NCBI GenBank assembly: GCA_949316495.1
Contig: OX439004.1
Span: 10,186,536-10,250,535, forward strand
DNA: 64,000 nt
Source of the DNA: Amphiduros pacificus
Lineage: Eukaryota > Annelida > Polychaeta > Phyllodocida > Hesionidae
Direction of reading: 5' to 3'
This document shows positions 48,001-59,601 of the stretch, piece after piece. Position 1 is the first letter of the stretch. Every line of letters starts with the position of its first letter. The position numbers were made by a program, and so were the translations under genes. The notes beneath the pieces are model-generated. The model was not told where the DNA came from and searched no databases. It worked only from the letters and a program-made list of their open reading frames with translations.

Positions 48001-50035
48001 TGCCATTTTAAATAACAGGACAAAACGGCATCAGCCAATGAGAATCTGGATAACAAAGAAAGTTGGGCTGGATTCAATATGTAACATCACAGATTAGTTT
48101 TCAAATGTCTATGGTGACATGCATTATGTTTAAAAAGCGCATACATCTAAAGCCAATGGCTTATGTTTTTTTAAATATTCATGATAACTCTTTTCCAATA
48201 CACATTTAGATGTAGTTTTGATTGTTTTTTCATTTACAGATTGGGCCCCAGTGTGTAAATCCAAATATGGTAAGATCTAGTGATAAATTTATTTTTTGAG
48301 AACCTGATCAATCTTTGGTTGTAATCCATGCGTTAGAAAATGTGTGTTTGGACATTGCAGGCCATTGCAGGCCATGGTACTCTTCACATGTATCCAGTCC
48401 CAAGCAATTTCCATTGCCTCTTCCTAATCAACCTTCCTCTGACTGTCAGATAATCCACAGGTTTCTATAATGTTCCTGAATGTTTCATGTTGATTAGCAC
48501 TGCTTCAAACTAATCTGTGAGGTTAAACAATGTTTAGTAAACAGGTGTTGAACAATGATATTCCTTAAGCCCCAAACATCTATTTGGTCATGCCTATATA
48601 AGTATGCCTATATAAGGTTATGCATGACTAGTAATGACTTCTTTTGTTCTAACTTTGTTGTTGCATGTCATTATTGCATTACCTGCACATAAATATCACA
48701 TTGGGAGTATGCCCTGCTTCTGCATTCAGACACAAACATGATGGATCCTTTGATCTTTTGCCATTTTTGTCTATAATTTATGATAATAGATTATTGTTGA
48801 TAAAAGAAAAAAATTATATTTATGAATATATTTCTCTCAAAAGAAAAAAATGTATATTTATAAATATATTTCTCTCACACATTGGCACCATATTGTACAT
48901 ATGTATATGTAAACTTAATGATGGAATCATGGATGAGTTCAAAGTTGACCTTTCCATGACCTTTTTGAACCTTGCAGACTCTCAAATGTGCCAAAAAAAT
49001 GCAAGCATTTCCACCAAGTTCATAGAAATGTTCTTCTTGACAATTTTTTGGACCAAAGATTTATTGATTATTTTATAACCTGTGTGACCTTTATGACCTT
49101 TCCAAAAAAGTCAAGGTCAAATTATTTTGTTGGTGCTCTAACTTCCCCAAAATGCCCGAAATGTATTTTATTCATGTAAGTTGCATATTTGACATTTCTG
49201 ATAGACTTTTTGCATGTAAGCCTCGGACCTTTTCTGAAAATTGATTTTGGTAAAGTCTTTAAATTGGATGTTGGAACGGACTAGACCATCCATCATTTGG
49301 ACACATCATGATATTCAGTGTATTTTGAATATCAACATACTTCTCAAATCTTTTAATGAGTTTTACAATAACTATTTACCAATAATCAACTTACCAGAGT
49401 AGCCTAACTTGACTGTAAGCCTGTTGATAATTATTATAATTCTGTATTCAACACATTAAAATTTGAGTAATCACCAAATTTAAAGGCTTTTATATATTGT
49501 GATATTTCAGCTCTTCGTGGCAACATCTGATTCTGAAACAAGCTCAAGTTCAGTTTATACGGCAAATGCAAAGGAAGAAGATGAAGCTTATGAAATGGAG
49601 GATGTGTTGGACAGTGCTGGATCAACCAAAAAACCAAAACCAGCAAAAGCAGCTCCTACGGACGAATTCCAACTGGTTGGTACAAAGGTCAGAAGCCAAC
49701 ATCTGCTTGAGATGATATCATCAGCAAGAGCCAATCTGGCTTCTATAGATAACAATGAATGGATAAAGCGAGTGGATATCAAAGGCAGTTCACTTAAAAC
49801 GGCTGGAATGCTGTGGTTTCACAATGCAGTGTTCTTGACAAAGTTGGATGCTAAAATCTCCCATTTGGATGGAAATGAACACCAGGGAAGTCAGAGTGGG
49901 AAGTATATATTATATGAGAAGTACTTCAATCCACTAAATGGCCACTGGAAACTATTAGCCTTTTATTGGCTCGCAGCTTCTCTGTCGGCCCATATTCTAG
50001 AAGATCCCAATAATCCGAATTGCACCTCATCATGA
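39026..50035 (+). CDS. Unrecognised nuclear-looking protein, 5 coding exons, 497 aa
   Basis: Exons: 39026-39034 (ATGCCACCG then GTAAGT), 42561-43264, 45034-45259, 48240-48269, 49511-50035. All borders are AG/GT, and phases (0, 2, 0, 0) join without a stop. The N-terminus is charged (RKQQKRDTSDEESESKD), as in nuclear proteins. Exon 2 is largely helical and Leu-rich (DLVNILVEKL, VLEDLLEILCPVF). Exon 3 is basic and well structured (FVKHYEAGQRYIRKKKIGR, DLVRAYSVIVEPDLIIKSM). Exon 5 starts Ser/acidic-rich, then has KKPKPAKAAP and an ordered C-terminus with YEKYFNPLNGHWKLLAFYW and a late hydrophobic stretch that is too short to call a membrane span. AATAAA lies at 50117-50122. I do not recognise a family. 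Clear coding composition and five in-phase exons argue for a real gene. Introns 1-3 carry the transposons listed separately. Confidence 0.75.
39170..39391. mobile_element. TIR MITE, 'ACGACAACAGAGCTGCGG' family, copy 1 (intact)
   Basis: Ends are inverted: GACGACAACAGAGCTGCGG on the left and CGCAGCTCTGTTGTTGTCGC on the right. The core includes CATTTTCAAAGTCGTTAAA, CTGTACTCTCGAAAATATTC and TTTCAAATGGTGTGATAAAC, shared with copies 2-4. It serves as the empty-site reference for copy 2. Confidence 0.8.
39392..40845. mobile_element. Same MITE family, copy 2, split by a TTAA element
   Basis: The left part ends CATTTTCAAAGCCTTTAA (39595) and the right part resumes TTAAGCGTCTGCACTCTCG (40650). Removing the insert restores the copy-1 order. 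The terminal words GACGACAACAGA and GCAGCTCTGTTGTCATC are doubled at both ends. The left boundary is approximate. Confidence 0.72.
39596..40649. mobile_element. Non-autonomous piggyBac-like element flanked by TTAA
   Basis: TTAA stands on both sides (39592-39595 and 40650-40653). The short inverted ends are CCCCTAACGGAC and, in complement, CCCCTAAGGGAC. TTAA duplications with CCC(C)TA termini are the mark of piggyBac-type elements. The 1,054-bp interior has no convincing coding frame, so a non-autonomous copy is inferred. Subterminal GGACGGGA words recur near the left end. Confidence 0.85.
41425..41632. mobile_element. Same MITE family, copy 3 (left end lost)
   Basis: Contains AGTGCATCTGCACTCTCGAA, TTTCAATTGGTGTGATAAAC, and the doubled right end GCAGCTCTGTTGTCCGCAGC / CTCTGTTGTTGTCACCTGTAC. 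The left TIR is not visible. Confidence 0.65.
41760..42005. mobile_element. Same MITE family, copy 4 (inverted relative to copies 1-3)
   Basis: Begins GACGACAACAACGCTTCGGAC and GACGACAACAAAGCTG, ends GCTGTTGTCGTCGCCTGTAC, with the core in reverse order (AAGTGCAGATGCACTTTGAA near its right end). Confidence 0.65.
42050..42290. mobile_element. TIR MITE of ~240 bp, best copy of its family
   Basis: The inverted arms of about 65 bp read GACTTGAAACCAACTGTTTC on the left and, in complement, GGCTTGAAATTCACTGTTTC on the right. They enclose TATGACTTGGAAAGATAATA and AAGTAAGTACAACAGTTAATC. Lies 270 bp before exon 2 of the five-exon gene. Confidence 0.75.
43265..45033. other. Intron 2 of the five-exon gene
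   Basis: Contains a segment (about 43665-43720, GTCAATATCCACAACTTTTT) that echoes 39088-39145 in intron 1 (GTCAATATCCACAACTGTTG) and recurs again near 43846. This is a low-copy dispersed repeat. No gene seen. Confidence 0.5.
45470..47710. mobile_element. 2.2-kb inverted-end element carrying a repeated 13-mer
   Basis: The left end holds ATAATTGGGCTCGGCCAAG (from about 45496). The right end (about 47668-47690) holds the complement of ATAATTGGGCTCAGCCAAG, and similarity continues outwards (TATGTTGACA against TTTTGACA). Inside, TAACGGAGGGACA occurs eight times: 45516, 45693, 45879, 45903, 47120, 47287, 47302, and inverted at 47103. They cluster near both ends. No long coding frame lies between. 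Arrays of a short word near both ends recall transposase-binding sites. Family unknown. Lies wholly in intron 3 of the five-exon gene. Confidence 0.65.
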
Positions 50036-52795
50036 TATTTATTCACAGAACAATTTATACCAGTCACCATATAGGTTGGACCAGAGCTTTTTTTGGTTTA
50101 TATTTTAACATGACCAAATAAACTGCAGCAATTTAATCCTGGCGTAAAATAAGAATTAAATATTGTAATAATATGAATTATTTTCACACCCAACAATATT
50201 TTTGGAAGGAGGTGAATAAAGTTAAATGCAGAAAATGATTTCTTTTTTTTTACTGAAGGTGAACATTTTTTGTTTTTCATAGTTGTAGGCAGACTAATGT
50301 TCTGTAAATTGTCATTTGTCATTCTTGAATGTTTTAGTTTTTTTTCATATTTCTTGGCTGATTATGAATAACTACAGTGTATGCAAGAAGCATGATGGAA
50401 ATATGATGTATCATAGGAGTTAAAATAAAACTTAAAGCTGAAGTGAAATATCAATAATCTTGGGATGGTGATCAAAGGAAAGTCATAATCCAGATTATGA
50501 CACGTTTCTGATTCAAGTAGAATTGCAATTTCTTGAGACAATATTTGAGATGTATGGGATGGATTTATTCATGGATTTATTTGAGGATAACTGGTGAAAG
50601 AAATATTTTTTTTATCAATAATGCATTTTGTTATACATTACCCAGAATATTTGAACATGAGTTGCACTGTGCCTACACTGGTATATTTAATATTGGATGG
50701 ATTGATTGTCAGGGAAAACTGAGTTTTGTCAGGGAGAATTTAAATGACTTCATGCTGTAAAACGTATCATGTGAAAAACATGAAAAATCATGGCTATGGC
50801 ATCCTTTTGAAACACATTTTGATTAATTTCATCTGATTTTCTGGCTTCCCACTGGTCACTTAAATGTCAAAAAGGTGGTAAAAGTCCATAGATGTAATCA
50901 TTTTAATCAGAATTTGCAAAAGGATGAAAAGCTTGGTGACCCTTGCCTCCTGAGCTGATTCCAGGCAGGTAGCTAATGTTGTCCTATCAAAGTAATTTTT
51001 ATAGGAGATAGTTGGTTTTGTCGCATCACATCAAGGATGGTTGCTTAATTATACTGTATTTGACTATTGCTGTCCATGCTCACCAGTTCAAGCAATCTGT
51101 CATGTGGCCATCTTGTGTTAATGCATGGAGCAAGTATTTATTTACTCCATGGTTAATGTATACATTCACATACTATGGTGAGTGAAAGTGTATATTCATG
51201 CAGTATGAATCTAAAAGCTGAGCTAGATTTCTTGTAAACTCCTAATAACTGTCCAATTTACCCATTAGGAGTAATTTCCAAATGATATTTGAAAAGTTGT
51301 ATTTTCATAAGTTTACACTCATTCTGTTATACATCAACCAGATACATAGACCATGGTTATTGTGTTTTTCTAAAAATGCCAAGTACTGGCTGTAATCTTA
51401 TGACCACCAGGTGGCTGCATGTATACAATCATGTGCCCTCAATTGTGGTTTATTGACAAAGTGTCCCATAGATGATTTGGATTTTAGCAGAAGACTGCTC
51501 CACTTTCAAATGGCACGGAAATCTTCAAATTAGCTCAACATATACAATCATATACATATACAATCAGGGCAAAGAACCCCTTTGGGAGTTTCTCCCCTCC
51601 CATTTCTATAAAAATGACAATATGTTATATTTGTCATCCTTTGACAGAAATCTAAAACTTAAGAAATTTCATGTTTTTTTCTTCTAAGAATGTATGAATT
51701 ATTCGGATTGAGAAATGATCATGCAAATTGGTCTGTGACTTCATATAGCTGTTTTATGATCTTGATGACTATTTGAGTACATTTAGTATAATATGATTAA
51801 GAATTACAGCAAACAAAAAATCAAATCAAATGTTGGGAAAAATCTTTTATCCCTGCCATGAGTATCAGGTTTAATCTGGGTGAGTACAGACTTTAAGGGA
51901 AACCTTCAATGAGAGATCTTATAAAATATGAAAATAATTTGGATGTTAACTCATCTTATTTCACATGGTGTTGACAAATAGAATATAGATAATTATTTTT
52001 TTAATATTTACTGTGATTTTGCTGTTTCAGAAATTATTCAAACAGCAGAGTTTTTTTATTCTTTTTTAATCTAAAAAGTATGAGACAATTGAAATGAGAA
52101 CTAATCTTGCTCTTTTTGAATTGCAATATCCAACCACAGAATTATACATTTTTAGGCATTCATTTATGCACTTGAATTTTTAAATAAAAGGAATTACTAA
52201 ATATAATGTGTTCAATAACATTCTGTATGGTTCAACAAATAACATGTTCTCTTTACAAATAAAGTGTTGTAATATTTCAAACCTAACATATGCAAAGAAA
52301 GAAAGGGAGACGCATTTGTTTCTTTTTATTCCAATGTAGGATATGATTTGTGATCTCTTACTGTCTCACTGAAAGAAGAGGATAAAAGGAAAATCATATG
52401 GGATTTGACAGAACACAACACATTTTTACTGAAAGTTGCAAAATAATGTGTCCAAACAAACTTAAAACATGTAATGGAACACTGTATGCCAAAACCATAA
52501 TGTCCTCAACTATATTAAGAATCTAAAATGGATGGATTTATTAGAAGGTGCAGTTCATAATCCTCTTTCTAACAGTCACCCCATTTCATCTGGAAGATAA
52601 AGAAATCATTTTTGATATATCTGTAGACTATTTCCATCCACGTGGTTCATTTTGGCAAGCTAGTCATCCTATGTAATTGTCCAGTCCAGCTCATACTAAC
52701 ATCCTCCATTTCCGTAAACTTGTGGAAAAATTAACTTAATATTTGTGCTATCTGTAAATTACTCACGAGAACATTTTATTAACATAAAACTGCTG
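50036..52795. other. Intergenic, nothing recognised beyond the 3' UTR
   Basis: AATAAA at 50117-50122 is the likely polyadenylation signal of the five-exon gene. The remaining AT-rich spacer shows no coding motif. Confidence 0.45.
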
Positions 52796-53050
52796 ATTTG
52801 TTTGTTTGGGGTTTTACATCACTTTCAACATTATTTCAGTCACTTCGGGATGAGACCTACTTGTAGCAGATATAGTGCTGCCTCACTGAATTGTCATGTC
52901 GCAGGTCCTTGACATGACAACCCGCCAGGTCACAGATTTACAATGACAATGATTTAACCCTTTAGGCACAGGCCTAAGCTCATGTGTGATATTGTATCAT
53001 GATTTCAATCTCAGCATGGTCGTGGATTGTACCCACGACCTTTGGTAAAA
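52796..53050 (-). mobile_element. SINE copy B
   Basis: Reads, on the + strand, GGGGTTTTACATCACTTTCA, ACATTATTTCAGTCACTTCG, GTAGCAGATATAGTGCTGCC, CAGGTCACAGATTTACAATG, TTTAGGCACAGGCCTAAGCT, and ends in a tRNA-head-like GTGGATTGTACCCACGACC. Same order as copy C. Confidence 0.8.
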
Positions 53051-53059
53051 CTGCTGAAA

Positions 53060-53990
53060 CTATTAGAGATTTATACTATTGACAAATAGAATTTCATTGA
53101 CAACCTTTTGATGCTCATCATTGAACCATGGCTTTTCTTTAACTTTTGAGCAAGGATTTATTTTGGTCTCCACCCATTGGAAATATACATCATATCTGTA
53201 AAAGCTTGGAGAGAATGATCGACATTTTAAAAAATAGCAAGTTATTTTGTTAAAATAGAAGTTTAAAATTTGCCCGATCAGCTTAATGAAATTTCCATTT
53301 TGGGATTCGCTCAACTGGTGAAGGAAAATGGTTATTTAGAATAATAGGGTACCACCCCATTAATCATTCTTCACTTCCCAGGAAGTCTTAAATGTAAATT
53401 TGAAGTACACGTGGAGAGATCTATTGATGTTAAAGGGCCTGTAGAAGGATGTAAATATGTTATTTCATTCCAAAGAAACAAACCCTTGTAATTTAAAAAG
53501 ATAATCTATTAAATATCCCAAAGATTGTGAGCATTAAAGTCACCAACTAACATGTGGCAGCTGGGTTATCAAATTATTTAAATCTGTGACATTAATTGCC
53601 TTACTTGGTGTTAAATATATTCAACATATTGTTAAAGTATTGTGGAGAGTTACTTAGACCGCAGAAGCTTGTAAGTTTGTATTTAATGAAACTTTACTTT
53701 GAGGTTTACAGGATTTAACAAAAATAAAACTCTGCCATGCATTCGGTCCATTGCATCTATTGGACCAACTGTGTTATCGGGGACATATCTCTTAAAGTTG
53801 TGCAATTATCTTTAAAATTAGTTTCCTGTAAACAAATAACAGATGCATTATATATTAGGGCTAATAACTCCAGTTCTGGCCTGTTTGCCTCAGATCCTCT
53901 GCGCTTCCATTGTAGGATTTTGCTGATAAATTTGTTTTGAGTGAACAGGAGTAAAATTAAATGTATATCAGGAGGATCACCTGTATCCAT
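53060..53990 (-). mobile_element. Degenerate LINE fragment, endonuclease region
   Basis: On the minus strand from 53930 to the left: KILQWKRRGSEANRPELELL and VICLQETNFK (an APE endonuclease start as in Jockey/I-like LINEs, where the usual words are QWNCRGL and CLQET), then VGDFNAHN at about 53522-53548, then KPWFNDEHQKV near 53120, the usual endonuclease-RT linker. Frames are broken and the RT is absent. Old and inactive. Confidence 0.75.
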
Positions 53991-55244
53991 TCTTTTCAGG
54001 ACCTAGTTCTATTTATTTTAGGTTTCACTTGATCTTTGATTTATGAACTGGCCAATTACTATTTTCGCTTTTACTGGATAATGTGGAGGGAGTCTGAAGA
54101 GATTTTACATGATGCAACTGTTGGTCGTTATTACTGTGATAGTAATAATTACTGTGATACAGAAGTCTGATTGGAAGCACTGAAGATTTTGAGATATATT
54201 TTTCATTGATTGGCCAGGTAATTTCATTCTTAATAGCTATAATTGATTTTGTTTTGTTTTTAAAGTGCTAGTATAGGACGTTTTTGTATTGATCAAACTT
54301 TCTACATGTTTACTAGCCTCTGGAAAGGGTGCTTTCAGTGTGGCGGTTTTGCTTACTTTCTTTCTCTTTTAAAAAGTACAGCTGTATCTCACCTGTGCAA
54401 TATTTAGTCATTTTTTTTCTTAGAGCACCATCTGGTGATCTAAAGGTGATAATTCATGATCACTTTCTCATCCATGTTCACGGCCAAAATCTTTGACTTT
54501 TGAAAAATATTTTGGTCTTTTCATTCCATTGAAAATCATCTGAGCTTTTTGTCTGGTAATCAGCAATGGTGTGAATAAAGTAGTCTTGGAGAGATGTACC
54601 AAAATAGTTTGATATGCTCCTATTGATCACCATCTTGAAAACCTGAAGATAAAATTAAACAATTATCAAACTCGTCATATGACCAATTTGATAGATTCCA
54701 GTATCCCTACCCCATTAGCGCAGTTTGTAGTGCATAAGATGTGTGCCCTTGTTGGTTATATAAGAGGACTCCATCTGCCAGCATCGTTATTTCACACTGG
54801 TTAAAAGGCTTGGAAGTCAACTTGATATGGCCATCGTTGCTGAAAGGGACGTAAAAACAGAATTTTCAAGTACCCCTACCCCTGTTCTATCTTTTTCCAT
54901 TTCTTAGAAAATTTGATTTCATAATAGAATATATTCTACTGAATGACATTTTCGTGGGGTTAAACATCAAATTGTTTGTACCTCACTTGACATGTCACAG
55001 GACACCAAAATATATATGGAGTTTTGGATGGTCTCACCACTGGTTGCATCCTTGTCTTTTTCATCATTGGTCCAACAGCGGCTGACATGCTGCCTTGGAA
55101 TTCATGGAGAGGTATGGCCTTATTGTGGCCGAAATTTGGGGAACAAAAACAACAGAAAACGACCCAATTGTTGGTTTAAAAAAGGTTCAGTGGCATATTA
55201 ATGTAATAAAAAGTATATTTTATTGTCAGAATCAGTACACATGT
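53991..55244. other. Intergenic, nothing recognised
   Basis: No coding motif or named repeat was seen. A 69-codon frame at 54992 lacks any family feature. Confidence 0.4.
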
Positions 55245-55402
55245 GAAGGGAGAGCTACAAAAGAGACATAATGAACTCACGAAACATTGTACAGGTGAGA
55301 CGCAGCCACATAAATGATAGAAAGCTACATATATATAAATGAGATAGCCACACAAATGGATACAGCTTCACAAGGGAGAGACAGCCACAAAAGTGAGACA
55401 AA
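55245..55402. repeat. Eroded relic of the GAGATAGCTGCA minisatellite
   Basis: Six or so diverged words such as GAGAGCTACAAAAGAG, GAGACGCAGCCACATAAAT, GAGATAGCCACACAAAT and GAGAGACAGCCACAAAAG keep about a 20-bp spacing and resemble the units at 33.6-35.2 kb. Confidence 0.6.
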
Positions 55403-55409
55403 AAACTGT

Positions 55410-55708
55410 TTTGATTGTTTGTTTTGGGTATTACATCACTTCCAACATTATTTCAGTCATTTCGTGGTGAGACCTAAGTGTAGCAGATAAAATGATGCCT
55501 CATTGACTTGTCATGTCGCAGGTCTTTGACATTACAACCCACCCAGTCACAGATTTACAAGGACAGCGGGTTAACCTTTTTGACACAGGCCTAAGCTCGT
55601 GTGAAATTGTATCATGATTTCAATATTGGCATGATCGGGGATTGAACTCACACCCCCTGGATTACCACAGAGGAACTGGTGCTCTTCTAACCAACTGTGC
55701 AATGGCCT
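55410..55708 (-). mobile_element. SINE copy C with visible tRNA-derived head
   Basis: Read on the minus strand, the head at 55705-55636 is tRNA-like: an A-box region with CACAGTTGGTTAGAAGAGC and a B-box region GAGTTCAATCCCC. The body shares all blocks with copy B, and the tail reads TGAAATAATGTTGGAAGTGA then ACCCAAAACAAACAATC. This tail resembles the Meta-type SINE tail frequent in molluscs. Pol III transcription is the family norm. Confidence 0.85.
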
Positions 55709-55814
55709 ATGGCCTTATTTTACATTTGAATAAATTTAAAATATATTGATTCTATAAAAGTATGTGTTATTGCTCCTGTTATGTTGTGCTCATTCCGGTA
55801 ATATTATTCAATGC

Positions 55815-55912
55815 AATTCGAGGCATATATCTGCTACAAGTAGGTCTCATCACAAAATGACTCAAATAATGTTGAAAGTGATGTAAAACCCCAAAATAAA
55901 AAAAACCATTGA
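55815..55912 (+). mobile_element. SINE copy D, tail fragment
   Basis: ATCTGCTACAAGTAGGTCTC, then AAATAATGTTGAAAGTGATG and TAAAACCCCAAAATAAAAAA: the tail half of the same SINE in the opposite orientation, about 110 bp from copy C. Confidence 0.8.
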
Positions 55913-56465
55913 TGCAATTCATAACTAACGTGATGAGAAATTAATTCAAATCTTAAACCATTTAAATGTGCTGTCCAATATTATATGATAAAATCTATTC
56001 AAAGAAATATGTAAACTGGTCTCATTACTTTAATAAGCTTGATGAATTAATATTTTATACCAAATGAGTAAGTTTGGTACTCATTCATCTGAGCTGAAAA
56101 CATTGAATGGTCAAATACTATGAGATTAAATAATACAACACAGGACAAATGGGCTCTACACATTTTTAATTCCCTCTGTCCATACCCCTGCTGATACCAC
56201 CTCAGCCCATCCGTGTGGCTTTCTTCTGTAATGAACTTATTTAGATCTTTCCAAAAAAATAACCCTTCAGTTCTTCTTCACACATTCCCTTTTGACATGA
56301 AATATCAATCATTTTCATAATGTGGTCATCACAATTTAATCAGGTTGGGCCGAAACATAATCTTTCTCTTTGGTTGTCTTTGGCCCACTAAAACGAGTCA
56401 CCTCACATTTTCTGAGATAAACCAAATGAATGTACTCTTGCTGAGACTCAGCTCCATTTGGAATG

Positions 56466-56560
56466 AGTCCCCATCCAACTGAAGAGATCTAATAAGATTG
56501 AAACCAGGGACTGTGATCATCGTCTAGCTTTTTCCTGAGGATCCTTGCCTTTTTTACTCC
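56466..56560 (+). ncRNA. Decayed hammerhead-bearing repeat copy
   Basis: GTCCCCATCCAA, core CTGAAGA (56479-56485), GATC...GATT, GAAACC, then directly AGGGACTGTGATC. Compared with the motif at 33202-33265, the stem III loop and the cleavage position are absent, so it should not self-cleave. The 3' flank (CATCGTCTAGCT, GGATCCTTGCCTTTTTTACT) matches the 33.3-kb copy, which proves a shared dispersed repeat. Confidence 0.8.
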
Positions 56561-57019
56561 ATTTGGAATGAGAACAATATTCTTTCAGCCGAGTATGTTT
56601 GCATTCTCTTCCCTGGGCAGTGTGATGACCAATCCCATTCCCATAATCTTCATGAACTTCTCTGGCATAAACTGGCACCAGAAAATCGACCAGACACCAA
56701 AGTGTCAAACTCACTGAAGGCATACCAATGCAACTCAAATGGAAAATTCTCAAGATCTTGTTCATTTGTGTCAAACTTACATATACATATTGTGACCAGT
56801 GTAAGTTTTTTGAAACTAAAAAACAAAATGTTTGTCATAGGCCTATGTTGATCAAGAACAGTTAGGAGTATGTTGTAGTTTTTTTAGAACTTTCAATGAT
56901 TCCTTTCCTGTAAATGGATAATCAAATAGATCGCTTAGGCACTTGGTGTTTGAGAACCAGTTTCTTACCCTGTTATAATTTGTTATTTCTTTTTCATATA
57001 ATATATAATATTTAATAGT
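56561..57019. other. Intergenic, nothing recognised
   Basis: No coding motif. Minus-strand frames of 62-85 codons here are considered chance. Confidence 0.35.
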
Positions 57020-57640
57020 TTTCTATTTTTCTATTGACGGGTCTAAGCATTTGATTATATTCCCTGAGGTAATAAATCTTAAGATTTTTGCTGTGCTCAA
57101 AATATTCTTATCAGTGGCATCCAGTGCTTTAAAAAGATGTCCATGTAGACATTGAACCACATTGTTTTTTAGATGCAGGGTTTTAGTGTGAAAGATATTT
57201 CTGTGAAAGATATAGTTTTCCCAAATGCAGAACTGTTTCTTTTCATGGTCATTACGACACATCTCCGACATCCATTGAATTGATGATTTTTTTCAAAGAT
57301 CCATAAGACAATCGGTACAGATGATTGGTGCCATTTTCCTTTTCTGACAATACATTTCTTTGGGCTTCTTTATGAGTATTAAGAAGCTCTTGATATGTTA
57401 TCCATGGTAAAGAACTTTCAAACTGCAAAAGATGTTATGATTACTGACCTGCATAGAAATGTTTTAATTTCGGTGTGGCTTTTATTAATGACCTAGCTTC
57501 TCATATGGCATCAATTAAAGTATTCCAAAGTCCAGCCACTGCCCCCTTTTCATGAATTCTGTTTGCCATCATATTGGTCTGATTTCGCCAATGTTTAGCT
57601 GTACTGCTACCAATTCATTTGTATTGGTACTCTACAGTGT
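57020..57640 (-). pseudogene. Eroded coding-like stretch of unknown origin
   Basis: On the minus strand, several consecutive blocks in one frame look protein-like (HWRNQTNMMANRIHEKGAV, EARSLIKATPKLKHFYAG, LPWITYQELLNTHKEAQRN, NHLYRLSYGSLKKIINSM) but are interrupted. A decayed retroelement or gene copy is likely. The family is not recognised. Confidence 0.3.
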
Positions 57641-58013
57641 AGATTCTGCTATATTGGTATTACTTGGATGTTGGCATTGGCTAAAAACCCAAAAGAAAAT
57701 CACATGTACAAAATTAGTTTTGAAATATAATTGCATCAGTTTAATATATAAGACAAAAGATTTTATTCCATAACAATTACAACTAGGTGGATAAAATGTT
57801 TGTGTCCAACTCATTCGTATTTGTGGGTAGAATGACATGGGGGAAATTTTTTCGTGTTTCGTTTTTCATAAAAATAATAAAATGGGTAGATCTTCATATA
57901 ATACTCTATATTTCAATATATATGATTTTCCAAAACCAGGAAAAGCCTTTTCACAGGTGGAATTTATGAAAATTAATAAAATTAAAAGGTTTTTGGTGTG
58001 GTTTTCATATCGC

Positions 58014-58275
58014 GGGATACTGTATACTGTAGGATGTTCTACTGGATACTGTAGGATACTGTAGGATACTGTAGGATGTTCTACATGGCAAAATGTGCTC
58101 CATGTGGAAATACATGGTCTTGTTTTCATGGTGTGTAAATCATGTGGTTTCCATGTGAAAATCATGTGGTTTTCATATGATTTTCATGAGGAATGTGTGT
58201 TGTTTTCATGTGAATTAATACCATGTGGTTTCCATATGGAATCTTTTTGTGTGAATATCATGAGGTTGGGACTTG
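58014..58275. repeat. Short repeats: GGATACTGTA units and ATGTGGTTTTC words
   Basis: Four to five copies of a roughly 10-bp unit GATACTGTAG at 58014-58075, followed by an irregular series of CATGTGGTTTCCATGTG / CATGTGGTTTTCATATG words to about 58275. The neighbouring sequence is free of genes. Confidence 0.75.
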
Positions 58276-59595
58276 TCATGGAGTTAAAATATGTATGATT
58301 TAGTGTTTGTTTAGCTCAACCATGAAATGGAAGCACAAGACACATTTTTTTTATTTTAAATAATTTTATTTTTTTGTAAGCATGTACAGAGAGGGAAAAT
58401 AATGCATACACAGATTATCATATATCTTTATTACTAATCATGATTTTTGTTCTATATTTGCACCCAAAGTCTTTCCAATTGGAATAGTTTTAATATACAC
58501 TTAATGTAGCATTGCAGTTGTATGATCAGGATTTAGGCCTGCACGGTACAACATGTACTTGTTGATGAAAAAAGGGCCTTATCTGTGAACTACGGTAACT
58601 TTATTATTTGATTCTTTAGGTTGGCATTTGGAAAAGAGGCAGTCATGTTAAGATGGAACCATAGCACAGACACAGTTTATCGGAATCCATGTGACTTCCT
58701 CAGTATTGACAATCCTCTTACTGCCCAAACGAGAAGCAATGGGTTCAGTCTTCTCAACTTAACACATGTCAACTATTTCAGAGTGATTGTCAACTGACAT
58801 GAAGGCAACAAGGATACCTCTCTTACCTGGTCCATATCCATGTAATTGACGAGGGTACCAGCTTTGCATAATCTACCATTCAGTGAAATTGCACCATGCT
58901 TTAAGATGTTACAAGATGAGCCATAAGGTACCCAGCTTTACTAGGCCTCTTCAATATAGGCCTAGCGTGACCAAATGTCATACTATTTGGGCGCTCATGA
59001 ATATTAATGAACTATAGAACTGAGTTACGTCATCGTATCGTGCAGTCCTACTGAAAGGCAGTAATTACGTCAAAGCACCGTGCACGTGCGGTTGGATACA
59101 TTCAAGGGGCGGGGCTTATGGAACGGGCCTATTTGAACATATCTGATCGCATAATCGCCCGATGCAAAGGAGAGTAGCCATAAGGGGTTGGCAGGCCTAA
59201 ATCATGAAATGGAGAGATCATATCACTCTCTGTTGTGTTGGATGGGAGTTGATTTGAAAGTAATAGTTTCCTATTTCTATCACGTTGAGGAAATTTCAGG
59301 TCTGTTTGACTGTATGTTCTTTTCTGCATCAATTGTCTGCCCCATAAATGCTTTCATGGTTGTCAGTGTTACCCACTAATGGAGAGTATCCGTCGTTGTG
59401 GGACGTGGACGGGGGATCAATACTCTACCAATAGATAGATACTCTACTCTACCGTACTGTACTGTACAATAAGCATAGCTCGCTAACTCGCTGGCTGTGA
59501 ATTGGGGCACGGATCCTAGCTACCCTATATACCCAAGTGAAGGTGGCAGGTAATAAGGACTGCAGACACAGGATATACATGACACAATAGTTACC
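58276..59595. other. Intergenic; GC box at 59104-59113
   Basis: No gene recognised. GGGGCGGGGC at 59104-59113, with TTACGTCA at about 59022 and ATTACGTCA at about 59064, would suit a promoter (Sp1 and CRE-like words), but no transcript downstream could be assigned on either strand. Confidence 0.35.
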
Positions 59596-59601
59596 TTTAT
59601 T
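59596..59601 (-). terminator. Candidate distal polyadenylation signal, minus-strand gene
   Basis: AATAAA on the minus strand, about 465 nt after the distal stop at 60066. Confidence 0.4.
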
